From: Phocaeicola_A sp045545095
GTDB taxonomy: Bacteria; Bacteroidota; Bacteroidia; Bacteroidales; Bacteroidaceae
Assembly: GCA_045545095.1 (NCBI GenBank)
Contig: JAZQAG010000042.1
Location: forward strand, 1 to 64,000
DNA length: 64,000 bases
Direction: 5' to 3'
Positions within the stretch are counted from its first letter, which is position 1. The number at the start of each line of letters is the position of its first letter. The position numbers and the translations under genes were made by a program. Positions 45,177 through 53,933 of the stretch are shown here, piece after piece. The notes below the pieces were generated by a model. The model was given only the letters and a program-made list of their open reading frames with translations, had not been told where the DNA came from and ran no database searches.

Positions 45177-47144
45177 ATGATAAAGGATATAATCGCTAAA
45201 AACGAAGAAGCATTTGCCGGTAAAAAGGAAATAGCTATATTGAAAGCTTATTTCCCACAATGCTTTACTGCTGATGGCGAATTTGATATTGAAAAGTTTC
45301 GGGCAACACTTCCCGAAGGAACTACGGTGAGTGACGAGACTACCGGATTTAACTTCCTTGGGAAAAACTATGCCCGAATGCTGACCAATATGGATACAAC
45401 TACTCTTATACGACCCGATGTAGAGCATAATGCAAAGCCTGAAAACAAGGATAGCAAGAATGTGTATATCAGTGGTGACAATCTTGATGCATTGCAGCAT
45501 CTTGTAAAGTCGTATGCAGGAAAAGTTAAAGTGATATACATAGATCCTCCGTATAATACAGGTTCTGACGGCTTTGTCTATAATGACAAGTTCTCTTTTA
45601 CAGCAGAAGAGCTTGCCAAACGCTTGGTTATTTCGTCTGAGCGAGCAAGCCGTATTCTCTCTATGACAAAACGCGGTTCTGCCAGTCATGCAGCATGGCT
45701 CACATTTATGCTTCCTCGCTTGTCTTTCGCACGTGACTTGCTGACAAAAGATGGTGTTATTTTCATTTCGATTGATGACAATGAACAGGCTAATTTGAAA
45801 TGCTTGTGTGATGAGGTGTTTGGTGAGAATAATATGGTTGGACAAATTATTTGGAAAAATGCAACAGACAATAATCCAACTAATATAGCAACAGAACATG
45901 AATATATTCTTTGTTACACAAAGGATAAGGATATGCTTGATTCTGTATGGAAATCTAATGATAGTGACATTAAAGACATTCTTACAGTAAAGGGAAATGA
46001 GTTAAACTCTTTATACACAGGCGATGCACTACAAATAGCATGGAAAAATTGGTATCGCGAGCATAAAGCGCAACTTGGTCCTTTTGAAGATTATAAATTT
46101 ATAGATGAAGGAGGAGTGTACACCGGAAGTCGCAGTGTACATAATCCAGGAAAAGATGGTTATCATTACGATGTCGTCCACCCTATTACAGGAAAACCAT
46201 GTACAGAACCTTTAAGAGGTTACCGCTATCCCGAAAGTTCTATGAAGAAAATGATAGAAGATGGGCGGATATTGTTTGGTGATGATGAAAAAAAACTAGT
46301 TGAAATTAAGGTCTATGCAAACGAATTTATGGATAAGTTTGCTAGCGTTTATAATCTTGATGGTCGTGCTGGTGCTAATGAATTAGCAGCATTATTTCCA
46401 GAACATACACAGATTTTCAAAAATCCCAAATGTACTGGAATCATTGAACATTTACTTTCATTTATGAACTTAAATGAAGGATATGTCTTGGACTTTTTTG
46501 GTGGAAGTAGTACGTCTGCACAAGCTATTATGCAAATGAACCATAAAGATGAAGGTAATAGAAAATACATAATTGTACAATGGCAAGAACAATGCAAAAA
46601 AGATTCCGAGGCTTATAAGGCAGGTTATAAGACAATCGATGAGATAGGTATGGAACGCATCAAGCGAGCAGCAAAGAAAATTAAGGAGGAAAACCCTTTG
46701 TTTGCTGGTGACTTGGGCTTCAAACACTACATCTTGAAAGAACCCAAGGAGGATGCACTTTTGAAAATGGAAGAGTTTAATCCTACGCTAGATGTTTTCA
46801 GTGATATAACAGCAAATGATTTTGGTGTAGAAACCGTATTGCGAACTTGGCTTGTAGCCGATGGCTACGGCCTAACCGAAGATGCCGAAGAGATAAATCT
46901 TGATGGATATATTGCCTATTACAAAGGAGAACATCTGTATCTGATAAATCCTGATGATAACTTTACAGCAGGAAGCATTGCTACACTGATGGACAAATAT
47001 AATGGCGAAGCATTCTCTCCGCAGAACATCGTTATCTTCGGCTATAGCTTCGGATTCACTCATCGTGAGGAATTGCAGAAGAACCTTCGCGCCCTAAAAG
47101 ATGGGAACAAATCGCTGACAGTAAACATTGATGTAAGATACTAA
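45177..47144 (+). CDS. Type III restriction-modification DNA methyltransferase (Mod)
   Basis: A 655-aa N6-adenine methyltransferase of the beta class: catalytic motif IV DPPYNTG (residues 123-129) precedes the AdoMet motif I DFFGGSSTS (about 438-446), with the target-recognition region between them. The length and layout match type III Mod subunits. It methylates one strand of an asymmetric site and gives sequence specificity to Res. The ATG is at 45177. It starts an operon of four co-oriented genes with gaps of 18, 3 and 17 bases. Confidence 0.93.
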   Translation: MIKDIIAKNEEAFAGKKEIAILKAYFPQCFTADGEFDIEKFRATLPEGTTVSDETTGFNFLGKNYARMLTNMDTTTLIRPDVEHNAKPENKDSKNVYISGDNLDALQHLVKSYAGKVKVIYIDPPYNTGSDGFVYNDKFSFTAEELAKRLVISSERASRILSMTKRGSASHAAWLTFMLPRLSFARDLLTKDGVIFISIDDNEQANLKCLCDEVFGENNMVGQIIWKNATDNNPTNIATEHEYILCYTKDKDMLDSVWKSNDSDIKDILTVKGNELNSLYTGDALQIAWKNWYREHKAQLGPFEDYKFIDEGGVYTGSRSVHNPGKDGYHYDVVHPITGKPCTEPLRGYRYPESSMKKMIEDGRILFGDDEKKLVEIKVYANEFMDKFASVYNLDGRAGANELAALFPEHTQIFKNPKCTGIIEHLLSFMNLNEGYVLDFFGGSSTSAQAIMQMNHKDEGNRKYIIVQWQEQCKKDSEAYKAGYKTIDEIGMERIKRAAKKIKEENPLFAGDLGFKHYILKEPKEDALLKMEEFNPTLDVFSDITANDFGVETVLRTWLVADGYGLTEDAEEINLDGYIAYYKGEHLYLINPDDNFTAGSIATLMDKYNGEAFSPQNIVIFGYSFGFTHREELQKNLRALKDGNKSLTVNIDVRY

Positions 47145-47162
47145 CCATAAATATTAAAGATT

Positions 47163-48554
47163 ATGTATCTAAAGAAATTAAATATACGGAACTTTCGTTG
47201 CTTCAGCAATTATGAAATAGAGTTTGCTCCGCGCGTAACAGTACTATTCGGCAAGAATGGTTCAGGTAAAAGTACATTGATTCATGCACTTCATAAAGCT
47301 TTGAGTTTTATGATGCATTCTGAAAAAATAAAAGAAAAAGATCCTAAAACAAAGAAATGGAAAGTCGTTGGAGAAAAATCGTTGAGAGGAGGTAATCCAT
47401 ACGTAGGTGTCGAAGGATTTAGTAAAACCGGTGAAGCACATTATGATGGCGTAAAAAGAGCAGATTATGCCATAGAAATAAAAGCTGAAGCTAATCTTGA
47501 CGAACAGACACCTATAGAATGGGCTATGAATGTGTTTTACATTGATAATCGATTAAGAACATCGGAATACAAAGATGCTTTTAATCAACTTTATGATTGG
47601 CACATAAAAACTGGTGAACGTCCTCTGTTGGCATACTATTCTGATGGTTACCCTCATTATTCAAATGTTGCCAAATCTAAGAAAGAAAACTCCAAGGAAG
47701 CTTTTCTTGTGAAATCTTTCGATGAAAGCTTTGGTTATACTGATTGGAATACCGAAATGGGATGTACTAATACGTGGTTGGTTCGCTTGGAAACCCAGAT
47801 TAGAACGATGAAATACTCTAAGTGGCAATACGACGAAACAGATAATGAAGCTGTGCGTAAAATTGCTATGGATGAAATAGAAGTATCGGGAAAGGAGGTT
47901 TCTTATGTGACAGGCATATTAAAACAGTTTTCGAAGGGTGATGCAAAATATGCGATAGAAAATATAAGAATTAGTCCATATGATGCTTGTTTAGAAATTG
48001 TCACAGTGGATGGAAAGAACTATTCTTTCCGAAAATTACCAGCAGGATACAAACGAATGTTCTATATTACATTAGATCTTGCTTATCGTAGTTTCTTTCT
48101 TAGTAGTATTGCAACAAAAAATGTTGGGGGTGTAGTAATTATAGATGAAATAGATTTGCATCTACATCCTGAATTAGAACAAGTTGTGCTTAAACGATTT
48201 ATGGATACATTCCCAAATTTGCAATTTATTGTTTCTACACATTCTCCATTGGTGCTCACAGGATTAGAAACGGAAGGAAAGCCTAATTGTATCCTTCGTA
48301 TGGACATTGATGGAGAAAAGCCTACACTTTGGCCGGATGTATATGGTTTGGACTACAATACTGGTTTGGAGGATATAATGGGAGTGGAATCCAAGGATAA
48401 TGGATTGGATTATATGGTTTCGCTTTGTGCATATATGCGTAAACGCGACAAAACAGCACAAGCAGACAATATCAAGCAAAGGATCCTCTCTACCTATTCG
48501 AAAAATGAGGAGGAATTAGAGAAGATGATTGACAAGAAAATAACAGAGATGTAA
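47163..48554 (+). CDS. PtuA-like AAA/ABC ATPase (Septu-type), inside the type III R-M operon
   Basis: A 463-aa SMC/RecF-like ATPase. Walker A is GKNGSGKS (30-37), Walker B is VVIIDEIDLHLHPE (about 321-334), and the H-switch is STHSPL (about 358-363). The LPAGYKRMFYITLDLAYR stretch holds the ABC-signature position. There is no Toprim domain after the ATPase, unlike OLD nucleases, and the next gene is an HNH protein. ATPase plus HNH is the make-up of the Septu (PtuA/PtuB) anti-phage system. It is encoded 18 bases after mod and 3 bases before the HNH gene. Confidence 0.88.
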   Translation: MYLKKLNIRNFRCFSNYEIEFAPRVTVLFGKNGSGKSTLIHALHKALSFMMHSEKIKEKDPKTKKWKVVGEKSLRGGNPYVGVEGFSKTGEAHYDGVKRADYAIEIKAEANLDEQTPIEWAMNVFYIDNRLRTSEYKDAFNQLYDWHIKTGERPLLAYYSDGYPHYSNVAKSKKENSKEAFLVKSFDESFGYTDWNTEMGCTNTWLVRLETQIRTMKYSKWQYDETDNEAVRKIAMDEIEVSGKEVSYVTGILKQFSKGDAKYAIENIRISPYDACLEIVTVDGKNYSFRKLPAGYKRMFYITLDLAYRSFFLSSIATKNVGGVVIIDEIDLHLHPELEQVVLKRFMDTFPNLQFIVSTHSPLVLTGLETEGKPNCILRMDIDGEKPTLWPDVYGLDYNTGLEDIMGVESKDNGLDYMVSLCAYMRKRDKTAQADNIKQRILSTYSKNEEELEKMIDKKITEM

Positions 48555-48557
48555 CTT

Positions 48558-49430
48558 ATGCAGCATATAGACAAATCTGTGCATCGTGAAGAGGGTAATA
48601 GTATTACTCTACGGTATCTTGAAAGCATCAAAATAGAAGATGAACAGAGATACCCTGTTGATTATAATGATAGTTTTCGTAATTTGCCAGACAAAGAGAA
48701 CTCTTATTATAAGCAAATGACAGATATTTTGCTTGTTAATCAACGATATTATTGTTGCTATTGTATGCGTAGACTCACGGGTAACAAGGATATAACCATA
48801 GAGCATATCATCCCGCAGAATGTTGATAAAAGTAAAATTTCTTATTATCAACGTGACGAGGTTTCAGAATTAAAAGATAATATTGTATTGTCGGAAGATT
48901 TTTCTCATACGACTAACCCCGCACTCGAAAAATTACCACACACTGTAGCCTATGATAATTTGGTTGTCTCATGTAATGGGGAACTACCGAAGAAGAAACA
49001 TTCTCTTGACGTAATACAAAATGGTCAATGTTGTAATAATGCACGAGGAAATGAAGATACATTTCCTATATATTTGTTGGATAACCCCAATCTTATAGTA
49101 TATCATAAGAGTGGTAAGGTTCTTGAAGGTAGTGAAGAGTATTGGCAAGAAGATGTTCGTAAGGTTATATCAAAGGTAAAATTAAATTGCTCAACACTAC
49201 AGGATATTCGTCTTTTATGGTTTATACTTAAGGATAATGCGATGGAAGAAATCTGTAGTTTAGGGAAAGAAAAAGATACACGTCTTGACTTGATACGGGA
49301 TGCTTTGTTCCTAACATCTTTGTCAGATGAAAAGATAGATAACCTATTGGCGAAATTTAAAAAAGATGAGTATTGGAATACTTTTTTGTTGTATGATTGG
49401 TTTCACACAGTTGAATGGGATGAAGCGTAA
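48558..49430 (+). CDS. PtuB-like HNH endonuclease
   Basis: A 290-aa protein with a zinc-bound HNH core: CCYCMRRL (Cys66/67/69), then ITIEHIIPQN with the catalytic His83, and later Cys clusters (VVSCNGE, GQCCNNARG). This pattern resembles HNH proteins of Septu and retron defence systems (the TIGR02646-type group). The C-terminal ~110 residues are helical and may contact the ATPase. The gene begins 3 bases after the PtuA-like gene, and is followed 17 bases later by Res. It is expected to cut DNA or RNA when the ATPase senses infection. Confidence 0.85.
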   Translation: MQHIDKSVHREEGNSITLRYLESIKIEDEQRYPVDYNDSFRNLPDKENSYYKQMTDILLVNQRYYCCYCMRRLTGNKDITIEHIIPQNVDKSKISYYQRDEVSELKDNIVLSEDFSHTTNPALEKLPHTVAYDNLVVSCNGELPKKKHSLDVIQNGQCCNNARGNEDTFPIYLLDNPNLIVYHKSGKVLEGSEEYWQEDVRKVISKVKLNCSTLQDIRLLWFILKDNAMEEICSLGKEKDTRLDLIRDALFLTSLSDEKIDNLLAKFKKDEYWNTFLLYDWFHTVEWDEA

Positions 49431-49447
49431 CATTTAAGCATCTTACT

Positions 49448-52400
49448 ATGGAATTAAAACTTGAAAGTTCACTTCAGCATCAGTTGTCGCCAATCAATGG
49501 AGTGGCGACTGTGGTGGAGGCTTCGATAAAGGAAACGGCAAGAGCAAGCCATCAGAATCCTGTATTGTCGAGGAAGATGGATGCTACGGCTTTGAAACAG
49601 GTGCGTAGTGAATATGGTATATTGGATAAGGCAACGCAGAAGCGTATCAATGAACGTAATCTGCCTGATAAGATAAAGGAACTGCCAGAGCATAGTCTTC
49701 TTGACATCAAGATGGAAACGGGTACGGGAAAAACATACGTGTATACCCGTACTATGTTTGAATTGCACAAACGTTGCGGTTTCAACAAGTTTATTATTGC
49801 TGTTCCAACTTTGCCAATCAAGGCTGGTACGGCTGCATTTCTTGATGATGCAGAGGTGATGCGCCACTTCTCGGATGTATGTGGATATAATGCGCAGATA
49901 GAGCTTTGCATGCTCGAACCTCAAAAGCAAAAGAAGAAAGGAAGACTTAATATCCCCTCAGTTGTAGGACACTTCTTCTATGGTAGCCACCATGTGAAGA
50001 ACAAAATTTATGTACTGCTACTCAATACGCAACTGTTGACCAGCGGTAAACTGCTGACTCGAGAAGATTACGATCAAATGTTGGGCGAGTTTCATCGTCC
50101 AGTAGATGCCATCAAAGACACACTGCCTGTGCTTATTATTGATGAGCCGCATCGCATGGAGCGTAGCAGCAAATCATACGCTGCATTGATTGAGAACTTC
50201 TGCCCTCAGCTTGTATTAAGATATGGTGCAACATTCCCAGAGTTCACCTTTGGGCGTGGAAGTAACAAAATCGTAGCCAAAGATTATCAAGAGTTGGTTT
50301 ATGAACTTGACGCTGCTGCCTCTTTTAATAACGGATTAATTAAAGGTGTTGCCAAAGAACATCTTGAGTTGCCAGGTGGAAGACGTGCGGAAAAGAAAGT
50401 AAAAGTTGTAAGCACTATCAGTGGTGATTCTGTGAATTTCAGATATACAAATACAGACAAGCATGATGTCACTTATACACTGCATCTTGGTGAGAGTCTA
50501 AATGAAATAGACACAGACTTTGATGGTGTTGTTATAGATGGAATTACAAGAAATAGTGTATTGCTGAGCAACGGACAAGAAAAATTTGTTGGTGACCAGT
50601 TTTTCCCCGATCAATATAGTCTGTCATATCAAGAAGGAATGATAGACTTAGCATTGATGCGACACTTTGAAACAGAGCGTGAGAATTTTTGTCGCGAAGG
50701 ACTACCAATCAAGACATTGGCACTCTTCTTCATTGACAACATTGAAAGTTTCCGTGGTGTAGATGGAGGCAATGACGGTTGGTTAAGATTGAAATTCCTT
50801 GAACTGCTGAAAGCAAGAGTAGAGAAGGAACTGGCCCAAACGAATACAAAAGAGTATAAAGAATATCTGAAAGCAACATTAGCTAATCTGGATGACACAT
50901 GTGCAGGATATTTCTCACAGGATAACAATGATACGGATGAGAATATTGCTAAAGAGGTAAAAGCAATCTTACACGGAAAGAAAGAACTGTTGAGTTTTAA
51001 GGACAAGGAAGGAAAGCCAAATATTTTACGTTTCTTGTTCTCGAAGTGGACGTTGAAGGAGGGATGGGACAATCCTAATGTTTTTACAATTTGCAAACTA
51101 CGCTCCAGTGGTTCAGAAATCAGCAAATTGCAAGAAGTAGGGCGTGGATTACGCCTTCCTGTAGATTGTGGCGGAAACAGAATCAGCGACAGCGCTTTTA
51201 TGCTCAATTATATCGTAGATTTTACTGAAAAGGATTTTGCCAACAAACTTGTTGCCGAAATTAATGGCGAACTGGAGAATGAGCAGAAAAAACCTTTGGA
51301 GATTACTTATGATGACGTAGTAAGTGTAGCTGTAAAGCGTGGATTGGATGAAACGACTTTCTTTATCGAACTATTGCAGAAAGGTTATATAAACATCAAC
51401 AAGGAAGTTGTGCCTGAGAAGTTTGATTCTCTTTTGGCTGATTATCCAGAGTTCAGCACTCTTAGCTCAGGTGTAAATACAAACCGTATTATCAATCGCA
51501 ATAGCGAACGTAAAGATACAATACATATCCGTAAAGCGCAATTTGATGAGTTGAGAGAGATGTGGAGTCAATTGAATCGCAAATATATCATGTACTTTGA
51601 TAAAGAAATTGACAAGAAACTGGAAGATGCTTTGCCAGATATAATCAAGGATAAACACATCTTTTCACTCCAAACGATTGAGTCTAGCCGTGAAGAGTTG
51701 TGCTTTCAAGATAAAACAGCATACGCAGCAGAAGGTACACGTACTGCGTTGACACTACATAGCCGACATTATGCATATAATGAATTCTTATTAAGAACAT
51801 CAAGGGCCTCAAATATCCCTGTTCAGATTCTTCATCAGGCTATTTGTAAAGCTGTAGCCAATGGATACAAAATCACAAATGAGATGTTTAACGAAGACTC
51901 AAAAACAAGATTCATTGGTGCTATTGATGATTGGAAATGCAAAGAACTTATAGGATTCATCCGTTATAAGCAAGCAAATTATAAAGTCAAAGAGACCAAG
52001 TTGACGAATGCCGATGGCAGTGTGAAAGACGAAGTGGTACAAACCTATATTGGAAATAAACTTGTATCTGGTACACCTCCTGCCAAATACCTTTATGATG
52101 CATATGCGCATGATTCTGATTTGGAACTGAAAAATATGCAGACAGAAATAGATGAAGTTATTGTATATGGCAAGATACCCTCAAAAAGTATATGTATCCC
52201 AACCATTGCATCCTCTAATTATAGTCCAGACTTCATGTATGTAGTAAAGAAAGGGAATGGTACAAAGGAGTTGAATATAGTAATAGAGACCAAAGCTTAT
52301 GATAAGGAAACACAGATAGCTCAAGATGAAGAAACAAAAATATCTTGTGCTGAAGAATTTTTCAAGGCAATGACAGCGAATGGCTATACCGTCCATTTCC

Positions 52401-52474
52401 GCAAACAAATCAATAGCGTTGGGGTAAAAACTATAATTGATGGGTTAATAGATGAAGTTTCACAAAAGTGTTAG
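49448..52474 (+). CDS. Type III restriction enzyme Res subunit (helicase-nuclease)
   Basis: A 1008-aa SF2 helicase fused to a nuclease. Walker A is METGTGKT (89-96), motif II is DEPH (about 235), and motif VI is EVGRGLRLP (about 562). The C-terminus carries a PD-(D/E)xK core, SPDFMYVV...NIVIETKA (about 927-950). This is the standard order for type III Res. With Mod it cuts unmodified DNA after translocation between sites in opposite orientation. It is the last gene of the defence operon, separated from mod by the Septu-like pair. No frameshift or truncation is seen. Confidence 0.94.
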   Translation: MELKLESSLQHQLSPINGVATVVEASIKETARASHQNPVLSRKMDATALKQVRSEYGILDKATQKRINERNLPDKIKELPEHSLLDIKMETGTGKTYVYTRTMFELHKRCGFNKFIIAVPTLPIKAGTAAFLDDAEVMRHFSDVCGYNAQIELCMLEPQKQKKKGRLNIPSVVGHFFYGSHHVKNKIYVLLLNTQLLTSGKLLTREDYDQMLGEFHRPVDAIKDTLPVLIIDEPHRMERSSKSYAALIENFCPQLVLRYGATFPEFTFGRGSNKIVAKDYQELVYELDAAASFNNGLIKGVAKEHLELPGGRRAEKKVKVVSTISGDSVNFRYTNTDKHDVTYTLHLGESLNEIDTDFDGVVIDGITRNSVLLSNGQEKFVGDQFFPDQYSLSYQEGMIDLALMRHFETERENFCREGLPIKTLALFFIDNIESFRGVDGGNDGWLRLKFLELLKARVEKELAQTNTKEYKEYLKATLANLDDTCAGYFSQDNNDTDENIAKEVKAILHGKKELLSFKDKEGKPNILRFLFSKWTLKEGWDNPNVFTICKLRSSGSEISKLQEVGRGLRLPVDCGGNRISDSAFMLNYIVDFTEKDFANKLVAEINGELENEQKKPLEITYDDVVSVAVKRGLDETTFFIELLQKGYININKEVVPEKFDSLLADYPEFSTLSSGVNTNRIINRNSERKDTIHIRKAQFDELREMWSQLNRKYIMYFDKEIDKKLEDALPDIIKDKHIFSLQTIESSREELCFQDKTAYAAEGTRTALTLHSRHYAYNEFLLRTSRASNIPVQILHQAICKAVANGYKITNEMFNEDSKTRFIGAIDDWKCKELIGFIRYKQANYKVKETKLTNADGSVKDEVVQTYIGNKLVSGTPPAKYLYDAYAHDSDLELKNMQTEIDEVIVYGKIPSKSICIPTIASSNYSPDFMYVVKKGNGTKELNIVIETKAYDKETQIAQDEETKISCAEEFFKAMTANGYTVHFRKQINSVGVKTIIDGLIDEVSQKC

Positions 52475-52575
52475 TTATTATGTAAAAAAAATGTAAATTA
52501 GAATATTCTAAAGTTATAACCTCTTTCTGAGATAGTCGTTACTCGAAAAGTCGAACTGGGTCCCCTATTCTACCC

Positions 52576-52764
52576 CTACACCTTATTATATAATACGGCC
52601 TGATTAATTTTACTAAATTCTCTAATGTAAGCATCCGAAAAAAAGATAGAGAATTTCTCTTTCTTGAAAGGGTTCGAAAGTACCTCTGCAATCTCCTCCA
52701 GTCCGTACCAGAAAAAGCTTTTGGCTCTCCTGCCATACTTAAGAAATCTGATAGGGGTAAGCAA
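52576..52764 (-). pseudogene. Possible C-terminal remnant of an IS transposase
   Basis: An open frame of 62 residues containing FLKYGRRAKSFFWYGLEEIA, a pattern that reminds me of the C-termini of some Bacteroidales insertion-sequence transposases. It starts at a TTG and has a stop shortly upstream, so no intact gene exists. Its last ten codons lie in the duplicated 64-bp segment. The identification is weak. Confidence 0.3.
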
Positions 52765-52909
52765 TATAATGATAAAATGTAAACCATATCAGGGCGGAAA
52801 CTTCAAAAGTGTAAAGACTTTAAGTTGATTCCCCAAATACGTGTCTATTGATTCAATTAATGAAAGCGGAAAAAGAAGAGTCTTTCCCCTGCAATATACA
52901 TTCAACTGC

Positions 52910-52973
52910 AAAGTATCCTAAGATAAAATGCCAATCATCTTAAGATAAATGGGCAAGTATCTTAGGATACTTT
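52910..52973 (+). repeat. Three palindromic 12-mers at exact 22-bp spacing
   Basis: TATCCTAAGATA (52914-52925), CATCTTAAGATA (52936-52947) and TATCTTAGGATA (52958-52969) start every 22 bases. The outer two form an exact 16-bp inverted repeat AAAGTATCCTAAGATA / TATCTTAGGATACTTT (52910-52925, 52958-52973), and TGCC/GGCA bracket the middle copy. It looks like a cooperative operator or a structured RNA element. Compare the 22-bp array at 2461-2544. Confidence 0.75.
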
Positions 52974-53426
52974 TTCATCAGTGGACAGTGTGTGTGTTTA
53001 AAGACATTCATACGGATACAACTTTTGTGTATTTACACAGTTTTCGTCTGCAAATGATAGTGGTTTTATAATAAAGTGGGCAACAATTCTAAAAAAAAAC
53101 ACTCATATTCAGATTTGTTTTTAAGTAGCTTACGCCTGATATATCCACTCTGGATAGCGGAGATATGTCGGTGTTCTAAGTGCCCCATATTGCAAAGAAA
53201 TATAACATCCCATCTGAAATGGTTACGGAGATTGACAGGACATTGTTGTATCGTAAGTCGAACTGATCCCCTATTCTACCCCCACACCTTATTATATAAT
53301 ACGGCCCGATTAATTTTCATCTTTTTGAAAAATTATTGGCCCAAACTATTGACATCGCCTTCTATTGGTGGCACGTTTTTTCTTCCTGACCTGAGAAATA
53401 TTTTCCTCACGTAGGGAAAAAAGAAA

Positions 53427-53464
53427 AGGAGTTGTGTCAACCTTGATAGTCGGACACAACTCCT
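53427..53464 (-). terminator. Terminator of tRNA-Pro
   Basis: AGGAGTTGTGTC (53427-53438) and GACACAACTCCT (53453-53464) form a perfect 12-bp stem. On the minus strand a T-rich tail (TTTTCTTTTTTCC) follows. It lies 20 bases downstream of the tRNA. Confidence 0.85.
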
Positions 53465-53483
53465 AATATTTTCTCTCTCTTTG

Positions 53484-53558
53484 TCGGGGTAGCGGGATTC
53501 GAACCCACGACCCCCTGCTCCCAAAGCAGGTGCGCTAACCGGACTGCGCTACACCCCG
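53484..53558 (-). tRNA. tRNA-Pro, anticodon TGG
   Basis: Minus strand cloverleaf of 75 bases. The acceptor stem pairs CGGGGTG with TACCCCG, the anticodon stem is CCTGC/GCAGG with loop TTTGGGA (anticodon TGG), and the T-arm is GTGGG TTCGAAT CCCGC. CCA is not encoded. It has its own promoter upstream and terminator downstream. Confidence 0.95.
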
Positions 53559-53587
53559 AAAGATTGTGCTTCCTTTGAAAAGCGGTG

Positions 53588-53618
53588 CAAAGGTAGTACA
53601 TTTTTTCTATTTGACAAA
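53588..53618 (-). promoter_or_regulatory. Promoter of tRNA-Pro
   Basis: Minus strand: TTTG (53615-53618), 19 bases, TACCTTTG (53588-53595), about 30 bases upstream of the mature tRNA 5' end. Confidence 0.8.
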
Positions 53619-53646
53619 CTTTTCGGAGGATTTTTACAGATGAGTG

Positions 53647-53677
53647 TTTGCAATTTGGAAAACATTGCGTACTTTTG
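53647..53677 (+). promoter_or_regulatory. Promoter of aspS, with a long repeat-filled leader
   Basis: TTTG (53647-53650), 19 bases, TACTTTTG (53670-53677). The ATG is ~257 bases downstream; the leader holds a heptamer array (53681-53772), several AACTCCT copies (about 53838-53890), and an AT-rich ATAATTCATAATT stretch. No riboswitch or T-box was recognised. Confidence 0.7.
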
Positions 53678-53680
53678 CAC

Positions 53681-53772
53681 GAGTTAATGAGCTACGAGTG
53701 ATGAGCTACGAGTAACAAGCTACAAGCTACGAGTAACAAGCTACAAGCTATGAGTTACGAGTGATGAGTGAG
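53681..53772 (+). repeat. Heptamer tandem array (GAGCTAC / GAGTAAC type)
   Basis: About twelve 7-base units: GAGCTAC, GAGTGAT, GAGCTAC, GAGTAAC, AAGCTAC and so on. It is the reverse-complement form of the array at 44151-44282 and lies in the predicted aspS leader RNA. Confidence 0.8.
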
Positions 53773-53933
53773 AAAAGTGAAAAACGAAGAGTGAAGAGTG
53801 AAGAATCCAATAGATGCAAGCCAAACTTTCGGCTTTAACTCCTAGCGAAGCGATAACTCCTATAACTCCTTTAACTCCTAAAACTCCTAAAATAATTCAT
53901 AATTGATAATTAATAATTCATAATTAATAGATA

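Larger units (their letters stand above)
52548..53317 (+). repeat. 63-64-bp direct duplication flanking relic sequence
   Basis: Copies at 52548-52611 and 53255-53317 share AAGTCGAACTG, TCCCCTATTCTACCCC and CACCTTATTATATAATACGG with few differences. On the minus strand each encodes the same short C-terminus (IN(Q/R)AVLYNKV). The intervening ~640 bases hold a 22-bp-period repeat triple and no clear gene. It may be a remnant of insertion-sequence copies or of a tandem duplication. Confidence 0.7.

Noticed and set aside
47163..48554. OLD-family nuclease or RecF
   Set aside because: No Toprim domain follows the ATPase, and the gene is tied to an HNH partner rather than to replication genes.
53076..53414. 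112-aa plus-strand protein
   Set aside because: It spans the duplicated segment and has no recognisable composition or promoter.
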